Shown here piece after piece: positions 34,104-43,764 of a stretch of 64,000 nucleotides of DNA. The DNA lies in NCBI GenBank assembly GCA_902533075.1, contig CACAKN010000004.1, positions 1-64,000 of the forward strand. Direction: 5' to 3'. Origin of the DNA: an uncultured Pelagibacteraceae bacterium (GTDB taxonomy: Bacteria > Pseudomonadota > Alphaproteobacteria > Pelagibacterales > Pelagibacteraceae). Position numbers and translations under genes: made by a program. The first letter of the stretch is position 1. Each line of letters begins with the position of its first letter. A model generated the notes under the pieces. It was given only the letters and a program-made list of their open reading frames with translations. It did not search any database and had not been told where the DNA came from.

Positions 34104-36206
34104 ATGCCAAAAAAGAAAAGAAAATCAAAAAAGAAAAAAAAATCTTCAAAAAAAAGAGGAAAAATTTTCAAAAAAAAGTCTTTAAAAAAAAGAGGAAAAA
34201 TTTTCAAAAGAAAATCAAAAAAGAAAAAAAGTGTAATAAAAAAAAAATTTAAAAAAGAAAATTCTGCATCAGAAGAATTAATATTTAAAACAAGACCGGA
34301 GTGGGTAAAAAGTGGCCTAGCAAATAAAATTCAGTATCAAAATAAATATAATGAATCTATAAAAAATAATAACTCTTTTTGGAAAAAAGAAGGAAAAAGA
34401 ATTACTTGGATAAAGCCATACAAAAAAATTAAAGATGTAAAATATAGCAAGAATGGGGTGAAAATAAAATGGTTTGAAGATGGAACATTAAATGCATCAG
34501 CTAATTGTATTGACAGACATTTAAAAGATAAAAAAGACAAAACTGCGATTATTTGGGTCGGCGATGATCCTAAAGATAACCAAAAAATTTCATATAAACA
34601 ACTCCATAATAAAGTTTCAAAAGCGGCAAATGGATTAAAAAAATTAGGAATAAAAAAGGGAGATAGGGTAACAATATATCTTACAATGATACCTGAACTA
34701 GCAATACTTATGTTGGCATGTGCAAGAATTGGTGCGATTCACTCAATAATATTTGGCGGTTTTTCAGCTGAGTCTATTTCAGGAAGAGTGAATGATTGTG
34801 AATCTGAATATATTATTACTGCTGATGAAGGCGTGAGAGGTGGCAAAACTATTCCGTTAAAAGCTACAACTGATGAAGCTTTAAATAATTGTCCTAATGT
34901 TAAAAAATGTATTGTTGTAAAAAGAACTGGTAACTACATATATTGGAATAGTGAAAGAGATGTTTGGTACGATGATTTAATAAAAGATGTATCAAATCAT
35001 TGTGAGCCTGAGGAAATGAATGCAGAAGATCCTTTGTTTATATTGTATACGTCTGGTTCGACTGGGAAGCCAAAAGGAGTATTACACACCACGGGTGGAT
35101 ATATGGTTTACGCTTCTATGACTCATCAGTACATTTTTAATTATAAACCTAAAGATATATATTGGTGTACTGCAGATATTGGATGGGTAACAGGTCATAG
35201 CTATATTATTTATGGACCTCTATCAAATGGTGCAACTACAATAATGTTTGAAGGAGTTCCAAATTACCCTGATAGTTCTAGATGGTGGCAAATTGTAGAT
35301 AAATATAAAGTTAATACTTTTTATACTGCACCAACAGCTATTAGAGCCTTAATGAGAGAGGGAGATGATCCTGTTAATAAAACATCAAGAAAATCATTAA
35401 AATTACTTGGAACTGTTGGGGAACCTATAAATCCTGAGGCTTGGATGTGGTATTACAGAACTGTTGGTAATTCAAAATGTCCTATTGTTGATACTTGGTG
35501 GCAAACAGAAACCGGCGGTATATTAATTTCTCCACAAACTGGGGCTATTCCTTTAAAACCTGGGTCTGCAACAAAGCCTTTTTACGGAATTAAACCTGTT
35601 CTTGTAGATAAAGATGGTAAAGAAATTAAAGGTGCTGGTGAAGGAAGACTTTGTATAGCTCAGTCTTGGCCAGGTCAAATGAGAACAGTTTATGGAGATC
35701 ATCAAAGATTTATTGATACATACTTTTCTCAATTCGAAGGAAAATATTTCACTGGTGATGGTTGTAAAAGAGATAAAGATGGGTACTACTGGATAACAGG
35801 AAGAGTTGATGACGTTATTATAGTTTCAGGTCATAATCTTGGTACAGCAGAAATAGAGAGTGCTTTTGTTGCTCATCCAAAAGTTGCGGAAGCAGCAGTA
35901 GTTGGGTATCCACATGATATTAAGGGAAATGGCTTATATTGTTACGTAACTTTAAATGCTGGTGAAACAGAAACAGGGGAATTAGAAAGAGATCTAAAAC
36001 TCTGGGTAAGAAAACAAATTGGTCCTCTAGCTACTCCAGATTTAATTCATTTTTCTCCAGGACTTCCAAAAACTAGATCCGGAAAAATAATGAGAAGAAT
36101 TTTAAGAAAAATTGCTGCAAATGAACATGAACAATTAGGTGATACTACTACTTTAGCTGATCCAAGTGTTGTGGAGAGCTTAGTTGAAAATAGAAAAAAT
36201 ACCTAA
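34104..36206 (+). CDS. acs: Acetyl-CoA synthetase with a lysine-rich N-terminal tail
   Basis: A 700-residue AMP-forming acetate:CoA ligase. The normal enzyme starts near residue 60 ([11 protein letters not shown]). The adenylation P-loop [12 protein letters not shown] lies near 315, [10 protein letters not shown] and [20 protein letters not shown] mark the acyl and hinge regions, and the acetylatable Lys lies in [13 protein letters not shown] near 659. The first 52 residues are a Lys/Arg/Ser tail with a 12-residue tandem repeat ([12 protein letters not shown] / [12 protein letters not shown]). No in-frame Met exists between the tail and the body. It activates acetate for the TCA cycle. Confidence 0.95.
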   Translation: MPKKKRKSKKKKKSSKKRGKIFKKKSLKKRGKIFKRKSKKKKSVIKKKFKKENSASEELIFKTRPEWVKSGLANKIQYQNKYNESIKNNNSFWKKEGKRITWIKPYKKIKDVKYSKNGVKIKWFEDGTLNASANCIDRHLKDKKDKTAIIWVGDDPKDNQKISYKQLHNKVSKAANGLKKLGIKKGDRVTIYLTMIPELAILMLACARIGAIHSIIFGGFSAESISGRVNDCESEYIITADEGVRGGKTIPLKATTDEALNNCPNVKKCIVVKRTGNYIYWNSERDVWYDDLIKDVSNHCEPEEMNAEDPLFILYTSGSTGKPKGVLHTTGGYMVYASMTHQYIFNYKPKDIYWCTADIGWVTGHSYIIYGPLSNGATTIMFEGVPNYPDSSRWWQIVDKYKVNTFYTAPTAIRALMREGDDPVNKTSRKSLKLLGTVGEPINPEAWMWYYRTVGNSKCPIVDTWWQTETGGILISPQTGAIPLKPGSATKPFYGIKPVLVDKDGKEIKGAGEGRLCIAQSWPGQMRTVYGDHQRFIDTYFSQFEGKYFTGDGCKRDKDGYYWITGRVDDVIIVSGHNLGTAEIESAFVAHPKVAEAAVVGYPHDIKGNGLYCYVTLNAGETETGELERDLKLWVRKQIGPLATPDLIHFSPGLPKTRSGKIMRRILRKIAANEHEQLGDTTTLADPSVVESLVENRKNT
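34148..34220 (+). repeat. 36-base tandem repeat in the acs tail
   Basis: Two copies of an A-rich 36-base unit with GAGG cores at 34156 and 34192, encoding KKRGKIF twice. Both copies are in frame with acs. The unit probably expanded by slippage in an A-rich coding region. Confidence 0.75.
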
Positions 36207-36826
36207 AATTTTATTCTTTCTTTAAATTCCTTTTTAACAACATCCCATTTTAAAATCACAGAATTTAAAACAATTTTACGATCAAGTGTTTTCAATTCGT
36301 CAGCTATAGGAGCCCATTTGTATAATGACAATGCACTTGGATTAAACGGAAGAGCCTCAAAATAAATATTCCAATCAATATTTTTAAATCTTTCTTCAAA
36401 ATTTTTTTTTGCGTCTTCGATTATATTCTGTGGCATTTTATTTGTAGTTTCATCATCTAAAATTTTTAAGAATATTTCTTTTGCTTTATTTACATCTTGA
36501 TAATTCATATTTGACTTAAGATATGAAAATATAAAAAATGTTAAGTCTTGAAGAGCAACGGCATAAATATTCCATTTAGCTAAATTCACAGATTTCATAA
36601 ACTCATCATTTTCGAAATGAAGAACATATCTTGTGCCCATTCTAGTTTTTAAATATCCGTAAAGAGTTACTTGACTTACCCAAGCTGACTTGGTCTGTAT
36701 AAATTCTTCTAAATCATCAAAGTTAGCTAAATTTTTTTTTGGCAAAAATGCTTTAAACATAGCAAAAAGATAAATTTTAAAGTCATTCCAAGACAAGTCT
36801 TTCCAGGTCAGTTTATATTTTCCCAT
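36203..36826 (-). CDS. Conserved hypothetical protein
   Basis: A 207-residue protein with few strong membrane segments. A middle block, [35 protein letters not shown], followed by [25 protein letters not shown], looks like a conserved core that I have seen in alphaproteobacterial hypothetical proteins, but I cannot name a family or function. It is convergent with acs (4-base overlap) and upstream-divergent from the symporter genes. Confidence 0.65.
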   Translation of the reverse strand: MGKYKLTWKDLSWNDFKIYLFAMFKAFLPKKNLANFDDLEEFIQTKSAWVSQVTLYGYLKTRMGTRYVLHFENDEFMKSVNLAKWNIYAVALQDLTFFIFSYLKSNMNYQDVNKAKEIFLKILDDETTNKMPQNIIEDAKKNFEERFKNIDWNIYFEALPFNPSALSLYKWAPIADELKTLDRKIVLNSVILKWDVVKKEFKERIKF

Positions 36827-36951
36827 AAAATCCCTTATTTTCTTGATTTATACCCCAAAAACATCCCTAATATGAACAATTTTAACACTTTAAATCTCTT
36901 TCATAATGGTTATGGTTTTGGCCAGTTATAACTAAAAAGAGAGAGGTATAA

Positions 36952-37212
36952 ATGTCAAAACAAGCACAACACTGGGAAAAAACCAGAGGATTGTTAATAA
37001 TGACTTTAGCAATTTGGTTTGTATTCTCAATTGGCATCTTCCTATTCGGGGCTGAAATGAATGAAATGACGGGGCCTTTTGGTTATCCGTTAACTTATTG
37101 GTTCACTTGTCAGGGTTCTCTTGGAATTTTCGTAATCCTAATTTTTTGGTTTGCGAATAGACAAGAAAAAATTGATGAGGAATTCGGCTTTTCAGAAAGA
37201 GGGGATGACTAA
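36952..37212 (+). CDS. DUF4212 small subunit of sodium/solute symporter
   Basis: An 86-residue protein with two membrane helices (about residues 15-35 and 48-68) and the DUF4212 pattern HWEKTRGLLIMTLAIWFVFS and GFPLTYWF-like GYPLTYWFTCQGSL, ending in DEEFGFSERG. The family always accompanies a VC_2705-type symporter and is thought to be its small subunit. A strong purine-rich Shine-Dalgarno (GAGAGAGG) lies before the ATG. Last base of its stop overlaps the next start. Confidence 0.9.
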   Translation: MSKQAQHWEKTRGLLIMTLAIWFVFSIGIFLFGAEMNEMTGPFGYPLTYWFTCQGSLGIFVILIFWFANRQEKIDEEFGFSERGDD

Positions 37213-39023
37213 TGATTAAAGGTAATTTTATAGACAATTTGCCAAAAGTTTATGGAATATATACAGGAGGTTTCCTGGCTTTCATAATCATTATGGCGAT
37301 TGGAGAGCAGATGGGTATGACATCGAAAACAATAGGTATTTGTTTCGTTGCCTTCACAGTAGCCATCTATGCTATAATTGGTTATCTATCACGTACTGCT
37401 CAAGCTGATGCGTATTACGTAGCTGGAAGACAAGTTCCAACCGTTTTCAACGGAATGGCAACTGCAGCTGACTGGATGTCAGGTGCATCATTCGTTGCAA
37501 TGGCAGGTGGTATTTACTTTAAAGGTTACGGATATATGGCACTACTTGTAGGTTGGACCGGTGGATACGTATTAGTTGCATCTTTATTAGCACCATACTT
37601 AAGAAAATTTGGCTGTTACACAGTTCCAGATTTTATTGGTACAAGATACGGTGGTAATTTAACAAGGTTTCTTGCAGTAGTAGTTTTAACTGTTGCTTCA
37701 TTTACCTATGTGACTGCACAAATTAACGCTACAGGTACAATTGCATCTGTTGCACTTGATATTCCATTCCAATACGCTGTATACGTTGGACTAGTAAGTA
37801 TCTTATTATGTTCAATGTTAGGTGGTATGAGAGGAGTAACTTGGACACAGGTAGCACAATATATCGTACTAATCATAGCTTACTTATTACCAGTATTCTG
37901 GATCAGTAACAAAATGGGTGCGGGTTTCTTCCCACACTTTATGTTGGCTGATGAAGTGGCTAGAATTGGTGAATTAGAGCAACAGTTTGGTTTTGTGAAA
38001 AACTCTGCTGGTGATCTTGCGAATGTACCAAAAGGATTAGCTGGAATAACTAAGGCTCACTCAGCGGTTAACGCTACACCGTGGGCATTTATTTCGTTAG
38101 CGCTTGCAATGATGATGGGAACAGCTTCATTGCCTCACGTGATGATGAGATATTTCACTACTCCAAGTGTAAAAGCAGCTAGAAAATCAGTAGGTTGGTC
38201 ATTATTCTTTATCTTCCTGCTTTATTCTTCTGCTCCAATGTTAGCGACACTTTCTAAATTGTCATTGATTGATCCGTCATTACCAACTGGTATTATCGGT
38301 AAATCAATAGCAGAAGTTCAAGCGATAGATTGGTATCAAAACTGGAACCAAGCTAATCTGATGTTTGTTAGCGACTTTAACGGAAATGGAACTCTTGAAT
38401 TAAATGAGTTTTTCATGGGTGGTAAAGCCGTTGTGTTAGCAACTCCAGAAATAGCTGGATTACCATACGTAATCTCAGGTCTGGTTGCTGCTGGAGGTAT
38501 GGCTGCTGCCATGTCAACAGCTGATGGTTTGATTCTAGCAATAGCAAACGCAATCTCACACGATGTTTACTATAAAATCATCGATCCAAAAGCTGAGACT
38601 GCTAAGAGACTAGTTGTTGCAAGGGTATTACTTGTAGTAATTGGTTTTGCTGGAGCAACTATTGCGGCAATGGAAATCCAAGGTATCTTAGGTTCAGTAA
38701 TCTGGGCGTTTGACTTTGCGATGTCTGGATTGTTCTTCCCACTTGTACTTGGTGTATGGTGGAAGAGAGCTAACAGAGAAGGTGCTATAGCTGGTATGGC
38801 TTTAGGATTAATTTCTGGTGCTGGTTACCTAATTTGGGTAAGAAACGGCGGAAGTGGATTCTTAGGTATTACGCAGTTAACGTTTGGTATCTTTGGTTCA
38901 GCTGTCAGCTTAGTAGCTATGGTTGTTGTAAGTTTAATTACTTCAGAGCCAAGTGCTGCTACACAAAGAATGGTTGATGAGGTTCGTGTACCAGCTGGTA
39001 GATCGATCCTTGGCAAACAATAA
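37212..39023 (+). CDS. VC_2705-type sodium/solute symporter (acetate permease-like)
   Basis: A 603-residue member of the sodium:solute symporter family with 13-14 helices. ADAYYVAGRQVPTVFNGMATAADWMSGASFV is the N-terminal signature and LPYVISGLVAAGGMAAAMSTADGLIL the later conserved helix. The loop at residues 388-399 is a complete EF-hand-type calcium loop (D-F-N-G-N-G-T-L-E-L-N-E). It probably imports acetate or another small carboxylate with sodium; acs lies 1 kb upstream. Codons here are less AT-biased than in neighbours, suggesting high expression. A terminator hairpin follows. Confidence 0.93.
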   Translation: MIKGNFIDNLPKVYGIYTGGFLAFIIIMAIGEQMGMTSKTIGICFVAFTVAIYAIIGYLSRTAQADAYYVAGRQVPTVFNGMATAADWMSGASFVAMAGGIYFKGYGYMALLVGWTGGYVLVASLLAPYLRKFGCYTVPDFIGTRYGGNLTRFLAVVVLTVASFTYVTAQINATGTIASVALDIPFQYAVYVGLVSILLCSMLGGMRGVTWTQVAQYIVLIIAYLLPVFWISNKMGAGFFPHFMLADEVARIGELEQQFGFVKNSAGDLANVPKGLAGITKAHSAVNATPWAFISLALAMMMGTASLPHVMMRYFTTPSVKAARKSVGWSLFFIFLLYSSAPMLATLSKLSLIDPSLPTGIIGKSIAEVQAIDWYQNWNQANLMFVSDFNGNGTLELNEFFMGGKAVVLATPEIAGLPYVISGLVAAGGMAAAMSTADGLILAIANAISHDVYYKIIDPKAETAKRLVVARVLLVVIGFAGATIAAMEIQGILGSVIWAFDFAMSGLFFPLVLGVWWKRANREGAIAGMALGLISGAGYLIWVRNGGSGFLGITQLTFGIFGSAVSLVAMVVVSLITSEPSAATQRMVDEVRVPAGRSILGKQ

Positions 39024-39036
39024 AAAATATTAATAG

Positions 39037-39058
39037 AGGGGCGATTAATTTCGCCCCT
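39037..39058 (+). terminator. Hairpin terminator after the symporter gene
   Basis: Perfect 8-bp GC-rich stem (arms AGGGGCGA at 39037-39044 and TCGCCCCT at 39051-39058), followed by a short T-containing stretch, 13 bases after the stop codon. The T-tract is weak, but the stem is outstanding in this AT-rich sequence. Confidence 0.78.
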
Positions 39059-39092
39059 TTAAATTCACTTCATTTTCCAATATAAAATTTGA

Positions 39093-39449
39093 ATGTCCGC
39101 CAACTTTCATCCTTTAGTTTACATAATTGATTACATATTAGGTGTTATTATGTGGACCTTAATTGGAAGAGTGGCCATGAATATCTTCCAAAAAGAAGAC
39201 TCACAGTTTTTTTTTATGAAAGTATTTGTAAAATTTACTAATCCGTTAATAAGATTATTTAAACCTTTAACACCAACATTTATTATTCAACCATTGGTTC
39301 CATTATATGTTGCGTGGTTTTTTTTTATGATAAGATTTTACGTTATGCCTTGGGTTTTGGGTTATTCTGTGATGGGAATGTTATCTTTTCCTCTGGAAAG
39401 TGAGATTTCGAGACAAATTTACCAATTTTTTAATTCAATTAAATTTTAA
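39093..39449 (+). CDS. Small membrane protein, possibly YggT-like
   Basis: A 118-residue protein with two clear helices (about residues 9-30 and 68-92) and an intervening FFMKVFVKFTNPLIRLFKPLTPTFIIQPLVPLYVAW. The T(N/D)P(L/I).R....P spacing resembles the YggT repeat found at 29559-29849, so distant relationship is possible. The call remains hypothetical. It follows the symporter terminator and precedes rpe by 28 bases. Confidence 0.6.
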   Translation: MSANFHPLVYIIDYILGVIMWTLIGRVAMNIFQKEDSQFFFMKVFVKFTNPLIRLFKPLTPTFIIQPLVPLYVAWFFFMIRFYVMPWVLGYSVMGMLSFPLESEISRQIYQFFNSIKF

Positions 39450-39477
39450 AAATTGATACTAGTAAATTTAGTTATCA

Positions 39478-40137
39478 ATGAAAAAAATACAAATTTCACC
39501 ATCAATTCTATCAGCTGATTTCAGTCAATTAGGAAATGAAATTAAAAGATTAGAAGATGCGGGAGCAGATATGATACATGTAGATGTAATGGATGGTCAT
39601 TTTGTCCCCAATTTAACAATCGGACCTCCAGTTATTAAGGCATTAAAGAAGCAATCTTCAATATTATTTGATGTGCACTTAATGATTTCTCCCGTTCATA
39701 AATATATTAAAGCTTATGCAGATGCTGGTGCAGATATAATTACCATTCACCCTGAAGCGACGGATGATTTAAAATCTTCAATTTCAAAAATCAAGGAATT
39801 AAAAAGAAAGGTTGGTGTTTCGCTTAATCCTGAAACAAAAATTGATACAATAATAAATTTTTTAGAAGATATTAATTTAGTTCTAATTATGAGTGTTAAT
39901 CCTGGTTTCGGTGGTCAAAAATTTATGCCTGAGGTATTAAGCAAAATAAAAGAATTAAAAAAAATTCAGGAAGAAAAAAAATTAAACTTTGACATTGAAA
40001 TTGACGGTGGAATAAATTTTGATAATGCTAAAATTGCAATTAATGCAGGAGCAAATATATTAGTATCAGGTACTACAATTTTTAAAAGTAATAACGGAGA
40101 TATCAAAAAAAATATTGAATTATTAAAATCAAATTAA
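39478..40137 (+). CDS. rpe: Ribulose-phosphate 3-epimerase
   Basis: A 219-residue TIM-barrel enzyme interconverting ribulose 5-phosphate and xylulose 5-phosphate. SPSILSADFSQLGNEI, MIHVDVMDGHFVPNLTIGPPV (metal His/Asp), VHLMI, MSVNPGFGGQKF and IEIDGGIN give all family motifs. Length is typical. It leads a run with the heparinase-like gene and purH, an order common in alphaproteobacteria. Confidence 0.97.
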   Translation: MKKIQISPSILSADFSQLGNEIKRLEDAGADMIHVDVMDGHFVPNLTIGPPVIKALKKQSSILFDVHLMISPVHKYIKAYADAGADIITIHPEATDDLKSSISKIKELKRKVGVSLNPETKIDTIINFLEDINLVLIMSVNPGFGGQKFMPEVLSKIKELKKIQEEKKLNFDIEIDGGINFDNAKIAINAGANILVSGTTIFKSNNGDIKKNIELLKSN

Positions 40138-40141
40138 TTTC

Positions 40142-41749
40142 ATGATTTATATAAATCGATTTTTTTTTAATTTTATTAATCAATTAAGAAAAATTTATTT
40201 AAATTCAAATTTTTATGATAAGAAGATTTCTAATATAAATAAACAAGATCTTATTTATAAACCAAGCCCACATTTATTATCTTCCTTAATTAAGTATCAA
40301 AAAAAAAAGTTTAAAATTGAAGATTTTTCTTTAAATAAAATTTGGACCGAAAATAATTTGAGTAAAAAGGAATTTAAAAAACTCAATAATTTTTTTTGGT
40401 TTTTTAGTTTAGATTTAAAATCATCTAAAAAAAATACTCAAACAGTAATTACAAATTGGATAAAAAATAACGAAAAATATAATCACAAAAGTTGGAGTTT
40501 TGACCTAACAGCTAAGAGGATAATTGCCTGGTTGTCATGTCACAACCTGTCCTTTGAGGAAGGTAACCAAGAATATAAAGATACCTTTAATGCAGTTATA
40601 AAGAAACAGACCAATCATTTGATTAATGAAATAAATCAGTCAAAATTAATTGATGATAAATTGATAGGTTGCGCTTCAATTATTCTTGTGGGACTTTGTT
40701 ATCAAAATGATAAAAATTATTTATCTTTTGGATCATCTTTCCTAAAAAAAATATCAAAATTAACGTTAGATAATTATGGTTTCCCCAAATCAAGAAATAT
40801 TAATCAATTAATTTTATATCTTAAATATTTTATTTTAATACGTGAATGGTTCAAAGAATGCCAATCAACTGTTCCTGAATTTATTGATGAAACTATCTAT
40901 TACCTAGGACAAGGATATGCTTTTTTTCAAAATAATTCTGGTTCAACCTTTTTATTTAATGGCAATAATATCTCGAATAATGAGGAATTCGATAATTATT
41001 TAAAAAGACTTGGTTATAAATTTAAAAATGAGAAACAAGATTTCGGAGGGTATACAATTTTTAGAGATAAAAAAATATGCCTAATAATGGATAACGGCTC
41101 TACTCCAAACATGAAGTATACAAGAGATTATCAATCTGGAGCTTTGTCATTTGAAATCATAACCAATGGAAAAAAGTTAATTAGTAATTGTGGGTATTTC
41201 AAAGATAATCATAAACTTAATCGATTATCAAAATCTTCAGCAGCTCAGAGTACACTAATAATTGACGATAATTCTTCATGTCAATTTTCTAAAATAAATA
41301 ATTTTTTTTTTATAAAAAACGGTTTGAAAATAATAAATAAAAACTATGTGTTTGAAAAAAACTATTGGAAAATAAGTGCCTCCCATGATGGTTACTTAAA
41401 AAAATATAACTCAATACATGAGAGGGAGATAGAATTTTATCCTGAGAAAATGAGTTTTGTTGGTACAGACAAAATAATTAAAAAAAAAACTAATAATAAT
41501 TATAAATTTGATATTCGATTTCATTTAGAACCGAGTGTTAAATTAATGAAAACACAAGATAAAAAAACGATCTTAATTGAATTAAATGATGAAGGATGGA
41601 AATTTACCTGTGATAATTATGATATTAATATTGATAATGGTTTATATTTCGGTAATAAAAATTTATACATAGAAAATCAAAATATTTTCATTAGTGGTAT
41701 TTCTAACAACCAAATTGAAAAAATTAAGTGGGAAATTAAAAAAATATGA
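40142..41749 (+). CDS. Heparinase II/III family protein
   Basis: A 535-residue protein with an N-terminal alpha-barrel region (WSFDLTAKRIIAWLSCH, then LLxKQTNHL-type block) and a C-terminal beta-sandwich with FGGYTIFRDKKICLIMDNG, YQSGALSFEIITNGKKLISNCG and SSAAQSTLIIDDNSS, typical of the heparinase II/III-like family. No export signal is obvious. Its position before purH is conserved in many alphaproteobacteria, but the substrate there is unknown. It overlaps purH by 4 bases (ATGA). Confidence 0.85.
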   Translation: MIYINRFFFNFINQLRKIYLNSNFYDKKISNINKQDLIYKPSPHLLSSLIKYQKKKFKIEDFSLNKIWTENNLSKKEFKKLNNFFWFFSLDLKSSKKNTQTVITNWIKNNEKYNHKSWSFDLTAKRIIAWLSCHNLSFEEGNQEYKDTFNAVIKKQTNHLINEINQSKLIDDKLIGCASIILVGLCYQNDKNYLSFGSSFLKKISKLTLDNYGFPKSRNINQLILYLKYFILIREWFKECQSTVPEFIDETIYYLGQGYAFFQNNSGSTFLFNGNNISNNEEFDNYLKRLGYKFKNEKQDFGGYTIFRDKKICLIMDNGSTPNMKYTRDYQSGALSFEIITNGKKLISNCGYFKDNHKLNRLSKSSAAQSTLIIDDNSSCQFSKINNFFFIKNGLKIINKNYVFEKNYWKISASHDGYLKKYNSIHEREIEFYPEKMSFVGTDKIIKKKTNNNYKFDIRFHLEPSVKLMKTQDKKTILIELNDEGWKFTCDNYDINIDNGLYFGNKNLYIENQNIFISGISNNQIEKIKWEIKKI

Positions 41750-43284
41750 TGAAAAAAATTAAATCAGCATTAATTTCAGTGTCAGATAAATCAAACTTAG
41801 AGTCTATTTTAAAGATTTTAAAAAAAAATAACGTTAAACTAATAAGTTCTGGAGGAACTTTTAAGAAAATTAAAAAACTCAAATACAAATGTACAGAAGT
41901 ATCTAAATATACAGGATTTAATGAAATTCTAAATGGCAGGGTAAAAACATTACATCCTAAAATTCATGCTGGAATTTTAAACAAAAGAAATAACAAGCTT
42001 CATCAGAAACAATTAAAAAAAAATGGCTTCGAAAATATAGATTTAGTTTTAGTCAATTTTTATCCTTTTGAACAAATGTTAAAGAAAACCAAGAATCATA
42101 AAAAAATTTTAGAAAATATAGATATTGGTGGGCCTTCATTAGTGAGAGCTGCAGCAAAGAATTATAATGATGTTACTGTTGTAACTTCAATTAGTCAATA
42201 TTCTGAACTAATTAATCAATTGCAAGTAAACAATGGTTCAACTTCTCTTAAATTTAGAGAGAAAATGTCTAGATTAGCTTTCACAGAAACAGCCTATTAC
42301 GACTCTCTGATATCAAATTATTTTAATAATTTTTCGAATATTGATTTTCCACAAAAAAAAATTACTCATTCAAATCTTATCGAAAAGCTAAGATATGGAG
42401 AAAATCCTCATCAAAAAAGCGCTGCTTACACGATAGAAGAAACTGCCAAAATTGATAAGATACATGGCAAACAACTCAGCTATAACAATTATAACGATAT
42501 TTTTTCAGCATTAATGATATCTAAATCACTACCCAAAAATACAGGTACAGTAATTGTAAAACATGCTAACCCTTGTGGTGTATCAGCAATCAAAGGTAAA
42601 CTTAATAGTTTTAATGCAGCATTAGCATGTGATCCAATAAGCGCATTTGGAGGAGTAGTTTCGTGTAATTTTAAAATTACAAAACCTTTAGTTTATAAAT
42701 TAAATAAAATTTTCTTAGAGGTAATAATTGCAAATGGTTTTGATAAGCAGGCAATTAAATTATTAAAATCAAAAAAAAATTTGAGGTTAATAGATGCATC
42801 AAAATTTTCATTTAAAAAATCTTTAAAATTTAATTCTTATGATGATACTTTTTTAATACAATCAGAAGATAATCAAATATTCGATAGAAAAAATTTTAAA
42901 GTTGTTTCCAAAAAAAAACCGAGTAAATCACAATTTAATAATTTAATATTTGCTTTTAATGTTTGTCGTTATGTTAAATCTAATGCGATTGTAATTGCCA
43001 GTAATAAATCCACAGTAGGTATAGGATCAGGACAACCAAGTAGACTAGATAGTTGTAGTATTGCTATCAATAAAATGAATAAATTTTCAAAAAATAAAAA
43101 AGAATTAGTTGCTGCTTCAGATGCTTTTTTTCCTTTTGTAGATGGGATGGAAAAGTTAATACAATCTGGGGTATCTGCTGTAATTCAGCCTGCAGGATCC
43201 ATAAGAGATAAAGAAATTATTAAATTTGCAAATGAAACTAATAGTGTCTTAATTTTTTCTAAAACAAGGCACTTTAGACATTAG
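41746..43284 (+). CDS. purH: Bifunctional AICAR transformylase/IMP cyclohydrolase
   Basis: A 512-residue enzyme for the last two steps of IMP synthesis. The cyclohydrolase domain (about 1-190) has SALISVSDKSNLE, LISSGGTFKKI, GRVKTLHPKIHAGIL and the transformylase domain has LRYGENPHQKSA, IVKHANPCGVS and DAFFPFVDGMEKL with QPAGSIRDKE. It uses 10-formyl-THF supplied by folD. The first two codons are both ATG; the first overlaps the upstream stop. It converges on phhB with an 11-base overlap. Confidence 0.97.
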   Translation: MMKKIKSALISVSDKSNLESILKILKKNNVKLISSGGTFKKIKKLKYKCTEVSKYTGFNEILNGRVKTLHPKIHAGILNKRNNKLHQKQLKKNGFENIDLVLVNFYPFEQMLKKTKNHKKILENIDIGGPSLVRAAAKNYNDVTVVTSISQYSELINQLQVNNGSTSLKFREKMSRLAFTETAYYDSLISNYFNNFSNIDFPQKKITHSNLIEKLRYGENPHQKSAAYTIEETAKIDKIHGKQLSYNNYNDIFSALMISKSLPKNTGTVIVKHANPCGVSAIKGKLNSFNAALACDPISAFGGVVSCNFKITKPLVYKLNKIFLEVIIANGFDKQAIKLLKSKKNLRLIDASKFSFKKSLKFNSYDDTFLIQSEDNQIFDRKNFKVVSKKKPSKSQFNNLIFAFNVCRYVKSNAIVIASNKSTVGIGSGQPSRLDSCSIAINKMNKFSKNKKELVAASDAFFPFVDGMEKLIQSGVSAVIQPAGSIRDKEIIKFANETNSVLIFSKTRHFRH

Positions 43285-43618
43285 CTTCCTTGTCAATTTT
43301 TGCAGCTAATATAAAATCATTCTCTGATAAACCTTCAATTGCATGGGTGGTAATATTTATTTTTGCATACCCCCAACCAAATAAAATATCTGGATGATGA
43401 CCTTCCTCTTCAGATATTTTGCCAACTTTATTAACGAAATTTTGACTTTTTAAGAAATTTTCAAAAGTAAATTTTTTTTCTAAAAAGAAAATTTTATTTT
43501 CATTTTGAACAATTTTCCAACCATCAACTTTTTTTTGATATTTATGAATTTCATTAATATCAAATGGCACAGCTCCACCCTCACAAGGTACACATTTTTT
43601 TTTTGTTAAATCACTCAT
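43274..43618 (-). CDS. phhB: 4a-hydroxytetrahydrobiopterin dehydratase (PhhB)
   Basis: A 114-residue pterin-4a-carbinolamine dehydratase. KKVDGWKIVQNENKIFF, FTFENFLKSQNFVNKVGKISEEEGHHPDILFGWGYAKINITTHAIEGLSENDF contains the EEGHHPDI active-site histidines. It recycles pterin cofactor for aromatic hydroxylases, though no phenylalanine hydroxylase is in the window. The N-terminal CVPCEGG is common in bacterial members. It overlaps the purH end by 11 bases and lies 4 bases from the tRNA gene. Confidence 0.93.
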   Translation of the reverse strand: MSDLTKKKCVPCEGGAVPFDINEIHKYQKKVDGWKIVQNENKIFFLEKKFTFENFLKSQNFVNKVGKISEEEGHHPDILFGWGYAKINITTHAIEGLSENDFILAAKIDKEANV

Positions 43619-43622
43619 AATT

Positions 43623-43697
43623 TGGAGCGGGCAAAGGGGGTCGAACCCTCGACCTTCTCGTTGGCAACGAGACGCTCTACCACTGAGCTATGCCCGC
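43623..43697 (-). tRNA. tRNA-Gly (GCC)
   Basis: The minus strand folds into a complete cloverleaf. Acceptor arms are 43691-43697 (GCGGGCA) and 43627-43633. The anticodon loop reads CTCGTT-GCC-AACGAG, giving anticodon GCC (glycine), and the T-arm has GGGTTCGACCC. Discriminator T at 43626 and an encoded CCA at 43623-43625 complete it. Confidence 0.97.
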
Positions 43698-43764
43698 TTA
43701 AAAAAATATTATAGTTAGACATTTTTTTTAATTCAAGTAATATTAAATATGATATATTTAGCTA

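Noticed and set aside
34104-34260. The lysine-rich acs tail as a frameshift or wrong start
   Set aside because: The frame is continuous, starts with ATG 11 bases after the EVE stop, and no Met or clear alternative start lies before the enzyme body; kept as a real but unverified extension.
36879-36900. TTAACA / CATAAT as a promoter of the symporter genes
   Set aside because: The spacing is only 14 bases, too short for a standard promoter; the actual promoter could not be placed.
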